Source: JACDAE01 sp963717195
GTDB lineage: Bacteria; Chloroflexota; Ktedonobacteria; Ktedonobacterales; Ktedonobacteraceae
DNA: 64,000 nt
Reading direction: 5' to 3'
Assembly: GCA_963717195.1 (NCBI GenBank)
Contig: CAVQVR010000010.1
Location: 62,001 to 126,000, forward strand
In this document: in pieces, positions 31,201-40,570 of the stretch
Layout: each line of letters begins with the position of its first letter
Position numbering within the stretch: the stretch's first letter is position 1
Notes under the pieces: generated by a model
What the model was told of the DNA's origin: nothing
The model's input: the letters and a program-made list of their open reading frames with translations, nothing else
The model's database searches: none
Program-made: the position numbers and the translations under genes

Positions 31201-33034
31201 GGAGGTCGTTAGCTCTCTCAGGAACTATGGGCAATCGGTGATCACGGTCACTCCTGGCAACGCCTTTTATAAAGAGGAAAACGAGATCTATAGGGTCTCT
31301 GCTACTAACCGCGACGACTATGAATTATTGCTTAAAGATATCCTTGCACAAGGAAAAACCCTCGGAAAAATAGTGCACTGTTGGACACTAACGGCCTGTC
31401 CATCACTAACTACCGACTCAACTATAGTCAAGGAGATGCTTGATCTAGGCTTCTACAGTTTATTCGCTCTGGTACAGGCACTCGGCAACCAGGGTATGGA
31501 TAGTTGCGATATAAGCATTGTGTCGAACTATCTACAAAATATCACCGGCGATGAAATGACCTGTCCAGAAAAGATGCTCATCACTGGTCATAGCCTGGTT
31601 ATCCCACAGGAATACATCTCGATACGTAGCCGCAGCATCGATATTGTCCTGCCCAAAACCGCACGCCAGAAAGAGACAACGCTGCCCTTATTGATAGGAG
31701 AACTGACAAAGCCGCCCACAGATGCAATTCTCGCATTTCGCGGTAGTAGCCGCTGGGCACAGGCATTTGAACCGACGCGTCTCCCACAGAAAGAACTCGT
31801 ACACCCGGATATGCTGCTGCGAGAAGGTGGAGTCTACCTGGTGACAGGAGGACTAGGCGGTATTGGTTTAGCGATGGCCGAACGGATTGCGCGCACAGTG
31901 CCGAATGCCCGGATTGCGCTGCTAGGTCGTTCGCCTCTTCCCTCACGTGAGGATTGGGCAAAACTACGTGAAACGCATGATGAGAACGATAAACTGGGAC
32001 GACAGCTGCACACAATTCGCCATATGGAAGAAGATCTGGGAGCGCAGGTCCTTCCACTGGTAGCTGATGTGGCAGCTGAAGATCAGGTACGTGCTGCCGT
32101 TGGGCAGATAGTGGCAACATTTGGTCAACTGAACGGTGTTATACATGCAGCTGGAGTACCCGCCATTGGCCTGACACAGCTCAAGACACGCGAGAAGACC
32201 GAGAAAGTGTTCGCCCCTAAAGTGTTTGGGACGTTAGCACTTGACCGCGCATTAGAAGACCTGTCGGTGGACTTCATGGTGCTTTTCTCCACCGAGGTTT
32301 CGGCGACCGGAGGCGGCCCTGGACAGTTAGACTACTGTTCAGCCAACGCTTTCATGGATGGCTATGCTCTCCGTTATCCCAATCACAACGGACGCCGCAA
32401 CATCTCTATAAACTGGGGCGAATGGCGCTGGAATGCCTGGGAGGAAGGACTGGAGGGCTACGACATTGAATCACAAGCGTACCTCCGAGCACACCGCGAA
32501 CAGTATGGCATTACATTTGAAGAGGGTACCGACGCTCTTATCCGTTTGTTGGGGCAACGTCTGCCGCAAGTTTACATATCGTCACAGGAATTTCTTAAAA
32601 AATTCAGACAGGCAAGAGCTTTTTCTGCTGCGACGATGCTAGAACAGGCAGAAAAGAAACGAAAAACCCAACAGAAACACGGACGCCCTACCCTGGGTAG
32701 CTCCTATGTTGTGCCTAGAAATGAGACGGAACAGACCATCGCGATACTATGGGAAGACCTGCTGGGCATTGAACCTGTAGGTATCAACGACAACTTCTTT
32801 GAGCTGGGCGGCAATTCGCTACTGGGCATCGACCTGATTTCCCGCATGAGAAAGACGTTGCAGCTACAAAGCCTCCCAACTTATGTGCTATATGAAGCTC
32901 CAACGGTTGGTACACTGGCCGAGTACATCCAGAAAAGCAAAGCTCCAGCAACGGAAGAAGAGTCGGATGAGCGCAGCACCCGGCGTCGCGAAGGCTTACA
33001 ACAACGTATACGCGGCACTGAGCGTGTGAAATAG
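28259..33034 (+). CDS. PKS protein 2: KS-AT-KR-ACP, intact module
   Basis: 1591 residues with a TTG start behind AGGGAG. KS (~10-435) has Cys184 in TYCSTSL, His in EAHGTATELGD and His in NVGHLDR. AT (~530-840) is complete: Ser652 in GYSLGEY and HAFH at 748-751, the pattern usually linked to malonyl-CoA. KR (~1190-1440) has TGGLGGIGLA and PGQLDYCSAN. A Thr replaces the usual Ser in the LFST segment. The ACP (~1490-1560) has ELGGNSL. No DH or ER is present, so a beta-hydroxyl is expected. This is the only module of the three with an intact AT, and it may charge its neighbours. Confidence 0.92.
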   Translation: MTERYDDPKYDTALAIIGMSGRFPGAQTVEQLWENIAAGTKSIHFFTDEELLESGEDPEILKLPNYVKASTIVKDIDLFDASFFGFTPRETEVMDPQQRLFLECSWEALEEAGYTPDKHNGMVGVFAGSALSTYLLNSIYMSPEAANSISPVLASLGNDKDSLATRVSYKLNLKGPSMTIQTYCSTSLVAIHQACQSLINYECDMALAGGVCINIPQERGYMYEEGGILSPDGLCRTFDADAQGSVLANGLGVVVIKRFREAYNDGDHIYAIVRGSATNNDGGQRVSFTAPGLDGQSGVMAEAIGNAGVDPGTISYVEAHGTATELGDAVEVAAMIKAFEAGTQKKGFCAIGSIKPNVGHLDRASGVTGLIKTTLALYHRQIPPSLNYERPHPDLDLENSPFYVNTRLTPWSDELLPRRAGVSSFGLGGSNAHVVLEEVSEPKTGSASRPQQLLLLSAKTEAALQQATKNLAVHLQNQPQQSLADIAYTLQVGRSIFNHRQALVCSDREQAISAIEAPGSAQIFTLHEAHRDREVALLFPGVGEQYVGMAHELYEHEPRFRAVVDECCAFLQQTLNVDLQPLLTVQREEPVVSSQKLDFRAMLKSGAQTASPATERLRQTEIVQPAVFIIEYALAQLLQEWGIHPTAMLGYSLGEYVAACLAGVISLEDALMVVARRAQFIAEQPEGVMLIVGLPETEASSYLTEQIDLAIVNGPNACVLAGPAEGMEQLEIQLNEQEIACRRVESTHAFHSHMLDGVRAPLNELMNKITLHAPKIPYISNVTGTWITDEQATDPEYWAQHMCQTVYFAEGIEQLVQEQERVILEVGMGQSLTSFVKQHPACQRDHWHLIMPTLPALRDQQHDYTTLLTTIGRAWVTGVHIDWDGFYAHEQRLRVPLPTYPFERQRYWLGPDKPKPTTLHMANIMDENDLEGEPERKYDVADWFYLPTWKRALSCLPDPTIPYLNDGAVWLFFVDGLGIGEEVVSSLRNYGQSVITVTPGNAFYKEENEIYRVSATNRDDYELLLKDILAQGKTLGKIVHCWTLTACPSLTTDSTIVKEMLDLGFYSLFALVQALGNQGMDSCDISIVSNYLQNITGDEMTCPEKMLITGHSLVIPQEYISIRSRSIDIVLPKTARQKETTLPLLIGELTKPPTDAILAFRGSSRWAQAFEPTRLPQKELVHPDMLLREGGVYLVTGGLGGIGLAMAERIARTVPNARIALLGRSPLPSREDWAKLRETHDENDKLGRQLHTIRHMEEDLGAQVLPLVADVAAEDQVRAAVGQIVATFGQLNGVIHAAGVPAIGLTQLKTREKTEKVFAPKVFGTLALDRALEDLSVDFMVLFSTEVSATGGGPGQLDYCSANAFMDGYALRYPNHNGRRNISINWGEWRWNAWEEGLEGYDIESQAYLRAHREQYGITFEEGTDALIRLLGQRLPQVYISSQEFLKKFRQARAFSAATMLEQAEKKRKTQQKHGRPTLGSSYVVPRNETEQTIAILWEDLLGIEPVGINDNFFELGGNSLLGIDLISRMRKTLQLQSLPTYVLYEAPTVGTLAEYIQKSKAPATEEESDERSTRRREGLQQRIRGTERVK

Positions 33035-33045
33035 AGAGAACGATC

Positions 33046-35927
33046 ATGAACGATATACATCATTCTCCTGAATATAGTACCGCATTGGCTATAGTAGGTA
33101 TGGCTGGACGCTTTCCAGGTGCCAGTACGCCTGAAAAGTTCTGGCAGAATATTGCTGGAAAGGTCTCTTCTATTAGCTTTTACTCGCAGGAAGATTTGCT
33201 TTCTGCGGGTATAAAGCTAGAGGATATTCAGCAACCAAACTATGTCAAAGCAGGCACGGTTCTGGAGAATGTAGATCGCTTTGATGCCTCCTTCTTCGGA
33301 TTCACGCCACGCGAAGCTGAGATCATGGACCCTCAGTACCGCCTCTTCCTGGAATGCGCCTGGGAGGCACTGGAAGAGGCGGGGTACGATCTCGAAAGGT
33401 TTGGGGGACTGGTTGGCATTTTCGCGGGTTCGGGATATAAAAATTACCTCTTACACCATATTATACCCAATCATAGCATTACGGACATGATGAGCGAGTT
33501 TCAACTCAGCCTATCCCACGAGCAGGATGCGTTGGCAACTCAGATCGCCTACAGGTTGAACCTGAAAGGGCCGAGCATTACTGTGCAATCCTTCTGTTCA
33601 ACCTCGCTGGCAGCCGTGCATATGGCAAGCCAGAGCCTGCTCACCTATGACTGTGACATTGCATTAGCAGGTGCAGTCGCTCTAAACGCATTACAGGTTA
33701 AGGGCTACTTCTATGAGGAAGGGACAATTGTTTCTCCCGATGGTCACTGTTATCCCTTTGATGCACGGGCACATGGAAGTGTGATGAGCAATGCAGCAGC
33801 AGTGGTGGCACTGAAACGCTTACAGGACGCCTTGGACGATGGAGATCATATCTACTCTGTACTGCGCGGCTCTGCCATAAACAATGACGGAAACCGCCGC
33901 GTCAATTATACAGCGCCCGGAGTAGATGGTCAGGCAGCAGTTATTGCTCATGCCATGAGCAATGCAGGAGTCGCACCAGAAACGATCTCCTACATTGAGG
34001 CAAACGGCACCGGTACACGGTTAGGTGACGCAATTGAACTGGCGGCCATGGTGAAGGCTTTTGCCCATAAAACGCAGAAGCGCAAGTTTTGCGCCATTGG
34101 TTCCCTCAAACCCAATATTGGTCACGTAGACCGCGCTTCAGGGGTGGCGGGGCTGATCAAAATGGCACTGGCATTGAGCCATCGTCAGCTCCCACCACAT
34201 ATAAACTATGCACAACCCAATCCGGAAATAGATCTGGATCAGAGTCCATTTTACGTCAACGAGCAGCTCTTGCCCTGGCCGCAACAGCAAACTCCACGCC
34301 GGGCCGGGGTAAGTTCCTTCGGTCTGGGTGGCACCAATGTGCATGCAATACTGGAAGAAGCGCCTGAGCGAGAACGCCTGAGCTCTCACCGTACCTGGCA
34401 ATTGCTTCTCCTTTCGGCCAAAACTGCCTGGTCTGTGCAGCAGATGTGTAGCAATCTAGCTACTTATCTACATACACATCCCGATCAATCTCTGGCCGAT
34501 ATTGCCTATACCTTGCAGGTAGGCCGTAGCGCCTTCAGCTATCGCCAATTTGTCGTGGCACGTACAGGCGAAGAAGCTTCAAGAGAACTGGAGAGGCTTT
34601 TTCTTCAGAGGTGCTACGCAAGCAACAAGATTATCGTGACCGCCCGGTGGCTTTCCTTTTTCCAGATACGCCTTTGCAAGATCTAAGCGTGGTCCATGAG
34701 TTGTATATGCAAGAGCGGGCTTTCAGCGAAGTGGTCGATACATGTTGCCGATTGTTGAAGCAAAACCATCAACTGGAGCTTTCTGCATTTTTTAGAGAGG
34801 TAAATGCAACCGACGTATCCGCACAATTCAGGCAAATAGATACAGCCTGGCCCGCAACCTTCGTCGTCGAATATGCTCTAGCCCAATTGTTCCTTGCCTA
34901 TGGAATACACCCGCAAGCTTTATACGGCGACGGTCTGGGTGAGTACGTGGCAGCCTGCCTATCCGGAGTACTTTCATGCGAGGATGCTCTCACGCTAATT
35001 GTATATCGAGCGCAACTGATCGCCTCATTATGCTCAAAAACACCTCATGCTGATCTCGCGCCAATGTTCGATGCAGCACAGGAAGCACTGAGCAGTTTCA
35101 TGAGCACAATTACATTACATCCTCCACATATTCCTTATATCTCATGCGTAACCGGAACCTGGATCAGCAATGAGCAAGCTACAAGTCCAGCATACTGGGT
35201 ACGGCTCATGAGCCAAACAGTGTATGCAGTCCCAGAAGCAGCACAGATCTCGCAGGCAGGTCAACGTGCGCTACTCACAATTGGCATAGGAGGACAATCC
35301 CTCAACGCTCTTACGCAACAGCAAGCGAGCAATCAACTTGAGTCGCCTGCGGAGGTAATTCCTACTTTGTCGGTAACGCAGGAACGACAATCTGGTACGA
35401 CGGTGCTGATACAGGCATTAGGGCAATTATGGTCAGCGGGTGTGACTATCGATTGGCAACTCCTTTATAGCCATGAGCGGCGCTTACGCGTACCACTCCC
35501 AACGTATCCTTTTGAGCGCCAGCGCTACTGGCTTGATGATCCAACGAATTGCAATGTGGTTCGCTCACGTACGGAGGCGGCCAGCCAGGGCCAGGAGGAG
35601 CATTTATCGCTCAGCGAGGTAAGACCGCCAGTCTCAACAGACTATGTTGCCCCTGAGAGTATAACCGAAAAAAAGATTACCGAAATCTGGCAACTCCTGC
35701 TGGGTGTTGAGCAGATAGGTATTCACGACAACTTCTTCGAACTCAAAGGGCAATCGCTTATAGGAACGCAGGTTGTCTCACGCCTGCAACAGATCTTTCA
35801 GGTCAATGTCCCATTAGCGACTCTTTTTGAAGCACCCACTATTGCTGAACTCGCTACAGCGGTAGAGACACTGCTGATCGAAGATATTGAGAAGATGGAG
35901 GAGGAGGAGGCGCAGAGTCAGATCTAA
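33046..35927 (+). CDS. PKS protein 3: KS(His lost)-AT(degenerate)-ACP, frameshifted
   Basis: KS (~8-430) keeps Cys184 (SFCSTSL) and His360 (NIGHVDR), but the first catalytic histidine is replaced: EANGTGT with Asn320 (codon 34003-34005) instead of EAHGTGT. The frame is lost in the T5 run 34598-34602; one added T gives LFSSEVLRKQQDYRDRPVAF and continues to 35927. The AT has G-D-G-L-G in place of GxSxG (Gly codon 34932-34934) and lacks the central part including HAFH. The ACP at the C-terminus has Ser in ELKGQSLIG. There is no KR. The repaired length is about 960 residues. The loss of the KS histidine suggests a non-elongating or transfer-only module; see findings. Confidence 0.85.
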
Positions 35928-36049
35928 ACACGTACGGCCCTGCATCTATGAGAAGAGAATTAACGCAGGGGAGTCAATTCCGACGGTTTTCCCCGCAAGG
36001 ACACGACTCTCGATATTGTCGAATTTATCATTTTCCAGGAGGAATAGCG

Positions 36050-36904
36050 ATGGACATTCATACTATTGGCGTTGTGGGGGCAGGTGTGATGGGCGTGGGT
36101 GTGGCACAAAATCTGGCTCAAACGGGCCACCGCGTTATCTTGATCGATGTTGCAGATACTATTCTGAAGCATGCAGAAGCAGAGATAAGAAAGAATATTC
36201 GTTTACAATTCATGCTCAGTAAAGAGAAGGGCAAGGAGAGCGTGAATGAGATACTACAACGTATCACTTTCACGCAGGATAATCGCCTCTTCACAGATGT
36301 AGATTTTGTGATCGAGAACGCTACCGAAAAATGGGAGATCAAAAAGAGCATCTATGAGCAGATCGATGCTATCTGCCCCGAACAGGTGATATTCGCGGTC
36401 AACACATCCGCGATCTCCATTACACGTGTTGGTTCACTTACCAGACGTCCAACTCAAGTCATCGGCACACATTTTATGAATCCTGTACCTATGAAATCAA
36501 CTGTAGAGGTGATTTGCGGATACCACACCTCCCAGGAAACAATCGCCACAACGAAAAATGTGTTGGCATGCATGGGCAAAGACTGCATTGTGGTCAATGA
36601 TATGCCGGGTTTTGTTTCAAATCGTGTTTTGATGCTCACAGTAAATGAAGCGGTATATCTTGTACAGGACCAGGTAGCTAGCGCAGAAGAGGTTGATCGC
36701 ATCTTCAAATCCTGCTTCGGTCATCCGATGGGTCCGCTGGAAACGGCTGATTTGATCGGCCTGGATACGATTCTCTATTCTGTTGACGTACTTTATGAAA
36801 GCTATAACGATAGCAAATACCGTCCATGTCCACTGCTGAAAAAGATGGTTGATGCTGGTCTCCATGGCCGTAAAAGCGGTCAAGGTTTTTATACTTACAG
36901 GTAA
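36050..36904 (+). CDS. 3-hydroxyacyl-ACP/CoA dehydrogenase of hydroxymalonyl-ACP cassette (ZmaG/FkbK-like)
   Basis: 284 residues from ATG 36050, preceded by AGGAGGA at 7 nt. An in-frame upstream start would add 34 unconserved residues. The Rossmann motif VGAGVMGVGVAQNLA is at the N-terminus, then NTSAIS, GTHFMNPVP and the C-terminal helical domain ending SGQGFYTYR, as in hydroxybutyryl-CoA dehydrogenases. In this context it should oxidise glyceryl-ACP at C3 to the aldehyde (2-hydroxy-3-oxopropionyl-ACP). It is followed by a free ACP, an acyl-ACP dehydrogenase and an FkbH protein in the same direction. Confidence 0.85.
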   Translation: MDIHTIGVVGAGVMGVGVAQNLAQTGHRVILIDVADTILKHAEAEIRKNIRLQFMLSKEKGKESVNEILQRITFTQDNRLFTDVDFVIENATEKWEIKKSIYEQIDAICPEQVIFAVNTSAISITRVGSLTRRPTQVIGTHFMNPVPMKSTVEVICGYHTSQETIATTKNVLACMGKDCIVVNDMPGFVSNRVLMLTVNEAVYLVQDQVASAEEVDRIFKSCFGHPMGPLETADLIGLDTILYSVDVLYESYNDSKYRPCPLLKKMVDAGLHGRKSGQGFYTYR

Positions 36905-36981
36905 ATGTTCTTTCGCTATCAGCAGCCCGCAACAAGGCTAAATAGAGTAAAGCATACATTTCATACAAGGAGAAAACAACA

Positions 36982-37236
36982 ATGGGAGCTATTGAAACAA
37001 CCATCAGGAACTTCCTGGCAAAACATTTCCAGAACATCGAACTGCAAAGCGACCAGGACATCTTTGCTCTGGGTTTCGTCAATTCCTTATTCGCGATGCA
37101 GTTAGTTATGTTTGTCGAAAAAGAATTTGATATCACAATTGAAGATGAAGATCTTGATATCGATAATTTCCGTAGCATCCAGGCCATTATCGCCTTAGTC
37201 GAGCGCAAGACCGCCACAGGTGCCAACTTACAATGA
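36982..37236 (+). CDS. Discrete acyl carrier protein for hydroxymalonate (ZmaD/FkbJ-like)
   Basis: 84 residues, AAGGAG before ATG. The phosphopantetheine site is in LGFVNSLFAMQLVMFVEKEF (Ser in NSL). The acidic helix III region (DEDLDIDNF) is typical of small ACPs. It carries the three-carbon unit while it is converted from glyceryl to hydroxymalonyl. It ends 38 bp before the acyl-ACP dehydrogenase start. Confidence 0.85.
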   Translation: MGAIETTIRNFLAKHFQNIELQSDQDIFALGFVNSLFAMQLVMFVEKEFDITIEDEDLDIDNFRSIQAIIALVERKTATGANLQ

Positions 37237-37273
37237 AGGAACATTCTCAGGGAAAAGGCTTGAAGGAGGCCAG

Positions 37274-38470
37274 ATGAGAATCGAATTAACCGTCCAACAA
37301 AAAAAGGATCAGGAAGCCTTCAGGGCATTCGTACAGGAAGAAATTATGCCTGAGGCAAATCGCTACGACCAGGAGGAATGCACGCCGCCCGAACTTATTC
37401 AAAAAATTGCTCGTATGGGCTACCTGGGTGCTCTGGTACCACAAGAATATGGTGGAGTGGGTATGGATATGATTACCTTTGGTCTTCTAGCAGAGGAACT
37501 GGGTCGAGGCTGCTCCTCCATACGCAGTCTGCTGACTGTTCATAGCATGGTTATCCATGCTCTCCTCAGGTGGGGGAGTCGTCACCTGAAAAACCTATGG
37601 CTGCCCCGACTGGCGAGTGGAGAAGTATTAGGAGCCTTTGGCTTGAGCGAGCCAAACGTTGGAAGTGATGCTCAAGGTGTTGAAACAACAGCTACTCTGT
37701 ATAGTGGCGATTATATCCTCAATGGTACAAAAAAGTGGACAACCTATGGACAGATTGCTGATCTTTACCTGATCTTCGCCCAGTATAACGGCAGCGTTTC
37801 TGCATTCCTCGTGGAAAGAGACACGCCAGGTCTATCGGTTAAGCCAATTACCGGAATTCTAGGTACGCATGCCTCCATGCTGGCGGAGATCCATCTCCAC
37901 GATTGTTGTATCCCTTCTACTAATATTGTCGGGGGACGCGGATTTGGCATCGCGTCCGTGGCAACTTCGTGCCTGGACATTGGCCGTTATACCGTCGCCT
38001 GGGGGTGCGTAGGCATTGCTCAAGCATGCCTTGAAGCTTCCCTACGCTATAGTAGCGAACGTAAGCAATTTGGTGTGTTCCTCAAAGAACATCAACTCAT
38101 CCAACAAATGATTACGAATATGCTTACAAATGTGCAAGCCGCACGACTACTTTGCTACCAGGCTGGATACCTCAAAGACACGGGTGACCCGAATACGGTG
38201 ATGGAAACCTGGATCGCTAAATACTTCGCATCGACTACGGCCAGCCAGGCTGCACATGATGCGGTACAAATTCACGGAGCGAATGGCTGCACCAAAGAAT
38301 ACGATGTGCAGCGCTATCTGCGCGATTCGGTGGTTATGGAGATTATTGAGGGAAGTACGCAAATTCAACAAACGACGATTGCTAAATATGCCTATCAAAA
38401 TACTGTCACGCACCATGACATAGGTACTCTCGCGTATCAGCGTCAGGAGATCAAAGGAGGAAGACTATGA
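37274..38470 (+). CDS. Acyl-ACP dehydrogenase of hydroxymalonyl-ACP cassette (ZmaE/FkbI-like)
   Basis: 398 residues from ATG 37274 (AAGGAGG 5 nt upstream). This is acyl-CoA dehydrogenase fold: FAD-binding signatures AFGLSEPNVGSDAQGVET and WTTYGQIADLY, then the C-terminal QIHGANGCTKEYDVQRYLRD and the base-bearing IIEGSTQIQQT. In this pathway it oxidises the aldehyde to the carboxylate on ACP. It overlaps the FkbH-like gene by 4 bp (ATGA), so the two are coupled. Confidence 0.85.
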   Translation: MRIELTVQQKKDQEAFRAFVQEEIMPEANRYDQEECTPPELIQKIARMGYLGALVPQEYGGVGMDMITFGLLAEELGRGCSSIRSLLTVHSMVIHALLRWGSRHLKNLWLPRLASGEVLGAFGLSEPNVGSDAQGVETTATLYSGDYILNGTKKWTTYGQIADLYLIFAQYNGSVSAFLVERDTPGLSVKPITGILGTHASMLAEIHLHDCCIPSTNIVGGRGFGIASVATSCLDIGRYTVAWGCVGIAQACLEASLRYSSERKQFGVFLKEHQLIQQMITNMLTNVQAARLLCYQAGYLKDTGDPNTVMETWIAKYFASTTASQAAHDAVQIHGANGCTKEYDVQRYLRDSVVMEIIEGSTQIQQTTIAKYAYQNTVTHHDIGTLAYQRQEIKGGRL

Positions 38471-39534
38471 TCGAGCAGAACAGAAAAGGAACAGATACTC
38501 CTACCAGGCGTCAATCCATCAAGTGCGTCGTCTGGGATTTAGATAATACGTTATGGGATGGCATCCTGCTGGAAGATAGCGAGGTGGCAGTGCGCTCAGA
38601 TACCGTCGCGGTAATCAAGGCGCTGGATAGTCGCGGTATCCTGAACTCGATTGCCAGCAAGAATGATCACGAAAGCGCACTGGCAAAGCTGCAACAGTCA
38701 GGTTTGAGCGAGTACTTTCTGTATCCACAAATCAATTGGAATTCAAAGGCCTCTTCGCTACGCGAGATCGCACGTCTACTCAATATCGGCATCGATACGT
38801 TCGCATTTATTGACGACCAGCCTTTTGAACGAGACGAAGTAGCCTTTGAGTTGCCTGAAGTGCTATGTATCGATGCCAACGACATTCACCGCATACCCGC
38901 GATGCCTGAAATGAATCCACGCTTTATCACCGAAGACTCGGCGAAACGTAGATTGATGTACCTCAGCGATTCGCAGCGAGACAGGGCAGAAAAAGATTTT
39001 GTTGGCCCCAACGAACAATTCCTCACAACGCTGAATATGGTTTTTACGATCAACCAGGCCCGTGAGAATGACCTGCAACGCGCAGAAGAACTAACTGTCC
39101 GTACTCATCAGTTGAATACAACTGGCTATACCTATTCTTACGATGAGCTAGATGGGCTGCGGCAATCTGATAAGCACAAGCTCTTCATCGCCAATCTCGA
39201 CGACATCTACGGGCCATATGGAAAGATCGGCCTGGCGCTCGTCGAATGCGATTCGACTATCTGGACCATTAAATTGCTCCTCATGTCTTGCCGTGTGATG
39301 TCGCGCGGCGTGGGCACCATTATGATCAACTATATTATGGATCTGGCAAAGAAGCAGGGTGTGCGCTTACAAGCCGAATTTGTGAGTACGAATCGCAACC
39401 GTATGATGCTCGTCACTTATCGCTTTGGCGGCTTTAAGCAAGTCAGGCAGGATGACAATCTCATCATTTTTGAGAATGACCTCAACCAGATTCAGCCATT
39501 CCCCACATATGTACAGGTACGAATAGAAGACTAG
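38467..39534 (+). CDS. FkbH-like HAD-superfamily glyceryl-ACP synthase
   Basis: 355 residues. HAD motif I WDLDNTLWDG has nucleophile Asp24 and Asp26; FIDDQPFERDEV is the later acidic motif. The C-terminal GNAT-like half contains LMSCRVMSRGVGTIMINYI. FkbH-type enzymes take 1,3-bisphosphoglycerate, dephosphorylate it and load glycerate on the dedicated ACP, the first step toward hydroxy- or methoxymalonyl-ACP. No O-methyltransferase (FkbG) gene is found nearby, so the unit should stay as hydroxymalonyl. Confidence 0.9.
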   Translation: MIEQNRKGTDTPTRRQSIKCVVWDLDNTLWDGILLEDSEVAVRSDTVAVIKALDSRGILNSIASKNDHESALAKLQQSGLSEYFLYPQINWNSKASSLREIARLLNIGIDTFAFIDDQPFERDEVAFELPEVLCIDANDIHRIPAMPEMNPRFITEDSAKRRLMYLSDSQRDRAEKDFVGPNEQFLTTLNMVFTINQARENDLQRAEELTVRTHQLNTTGYTYSYDELDGLRQSDKHKLFIANLDDIYGPYGKIGLALVECDSTIWTIKLLLMSCRVMSRGVGTIMINYIMDLAKKQGVRLQAEFVSTNRNRMMLVTYRFGGFKQVRQDDNLIIFENDLNQIQPFPTYVQVRIED

Positions 39535-39547
39535 ATAGGGGAATATA

Positions 39548-40570
39548 ATGCAAAAAGTGGTAAAAAAAATGCTGGTCAAAACATCCATGCTGCCAGCAAT
39601 TGAAATCAACAATCTCAATAAAATGTACCCCAGTCGTGGGAGCAATAAGCTCATCACAGCGGTAGAACACATCGATCTCTCTATTCCACAGGGTCAGGTG
39701 TTTGGCTTTCTGGGAACCAACGGCGCGGGCAAGACCACAACTATCAAAATGGCCTGTGGACTCATCACGCCCACCACTGGCACTATTCGTTTAAACGGCT
39801 ACGATGTAGCCCATCAGCGCCGTCATGCCATGCAGCAGATCGGCGCTGTTCTGGAGGGCACGCGCAACATCTACTGGCGTCTCTCCGCATGGCAAAATCT
39901 GATGTACTTTGGTCGTCTCAAAGGCTGTAGGGGAAAGGAACTCGCCAACGAAGCGGAACGCCTGTTAAGGGAACTTGACCTGTGGGAACGTAGACGCGAT
40001 CCTATACGCACGTTTTCACGCGGCATGCAACAAAAAGTTGCCATTGCTTGCGCCCTGATCGCCAATCCACCCATTGTTCTCCTCGATGAACCAACCCTCG
40101 GACTGGACGTTCAAGCCGCAATTACCGTTAAAGGTTGGATCAGAAAACTTGTGCATGAGCAGGGAAAAACAGTCGTGCTGACTACCCATCAATTAGATAT
40201 GGCCGAAGAGCTCTGTGATCGGGTCGCCATCATACGCAAAGGACGCATTCTCGCCGATCAACCCTTAGACGACCTCCTGCATCTCTTTCGCAAAGAGTAT
40301 TACCAGATTAGCATTAAGGGAAATCTCGTCGACTTATCAGATAGCAACTTCGATGGCTTCACGCTCAGTTATACAGATGGAGAAACCACCCTATCGGGCT
40401 CTATTGAGGATCAAACAACCCTTTATGCACTGCTTGGCCGCTTACGTACATTACATCTTCCATTAGTCTCTGTTACGCAGATCGAACCTAACCTCGAGGA
40501 AGTTTTCATGAGCGTGATTAACGAAAGAGCACAGGAGGAACAACATGAGCTTCTCTCTCACCCTCTATAA
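39548..40570 (+). CDS. ABC exporter ATP-binding protein (DrrA-like)
   Basis: 340 residues, AGGGGA 5 nt before ATG. Walker A FLGTNGAGKTTT, Q-loop region AVLEGTRNIYWRLSAWQN, signature FSRGMQQKVAIACAL, Walker B IVLLDEPTLGLD and H-loop TTHQLDMAEEL are all present. A C-terminal extension of about 100 residues is typical of drug-export ATPases. Its last 26 bp overlap the permease gene. Its position inside the cluster suggests export of, and self-protection against, the product. Confidence 0.92.
   Translation: MQKVVKKMLVKTSMLPAIEINNLNKMYPSRGSNKLITAVEHIDLSIPQGQVFGFLGTNGAGKTTTIKMACGLITPTTGTIRLNGYDVAHQRRHAMQQIGAVLEGTRNIYWRLSAWQNLMYFGRLKGCRGKELANEAERLLRELDLWERRRDPIRTFSRGMQQKVAIACALIANPPIVLLDEPTLGLDVQAAITVKGWIRKLVHEQGKTVVLTTHQLDMAEELCDRVAIIRKGRILADQPLDDLLHLFRKEYYQISIKGNLVDLSDSNFDGFTLSYTDGETTLSGSIEDQTTLYALLGRLRTLHLPLVSVTQIEPNLEEVFMSVINERAQEEQHELLSHPL

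Noticed and set aside
31831..32400. KR of PKS 2 judged inactive because of Thr for Ser
   Set aside because: Tyr and Asn are present, alignment of this segment by eye has a one-residue ambiguity, and Thr could substitute; not strong enough to claim.
34611..35927. Separate trans-acting AT-ACP gene
   Set aside because: Attractive because of the dead ATs, but it begins mid-domain, continues PKS 3 after a T-run indel, and lacks the AT serine.
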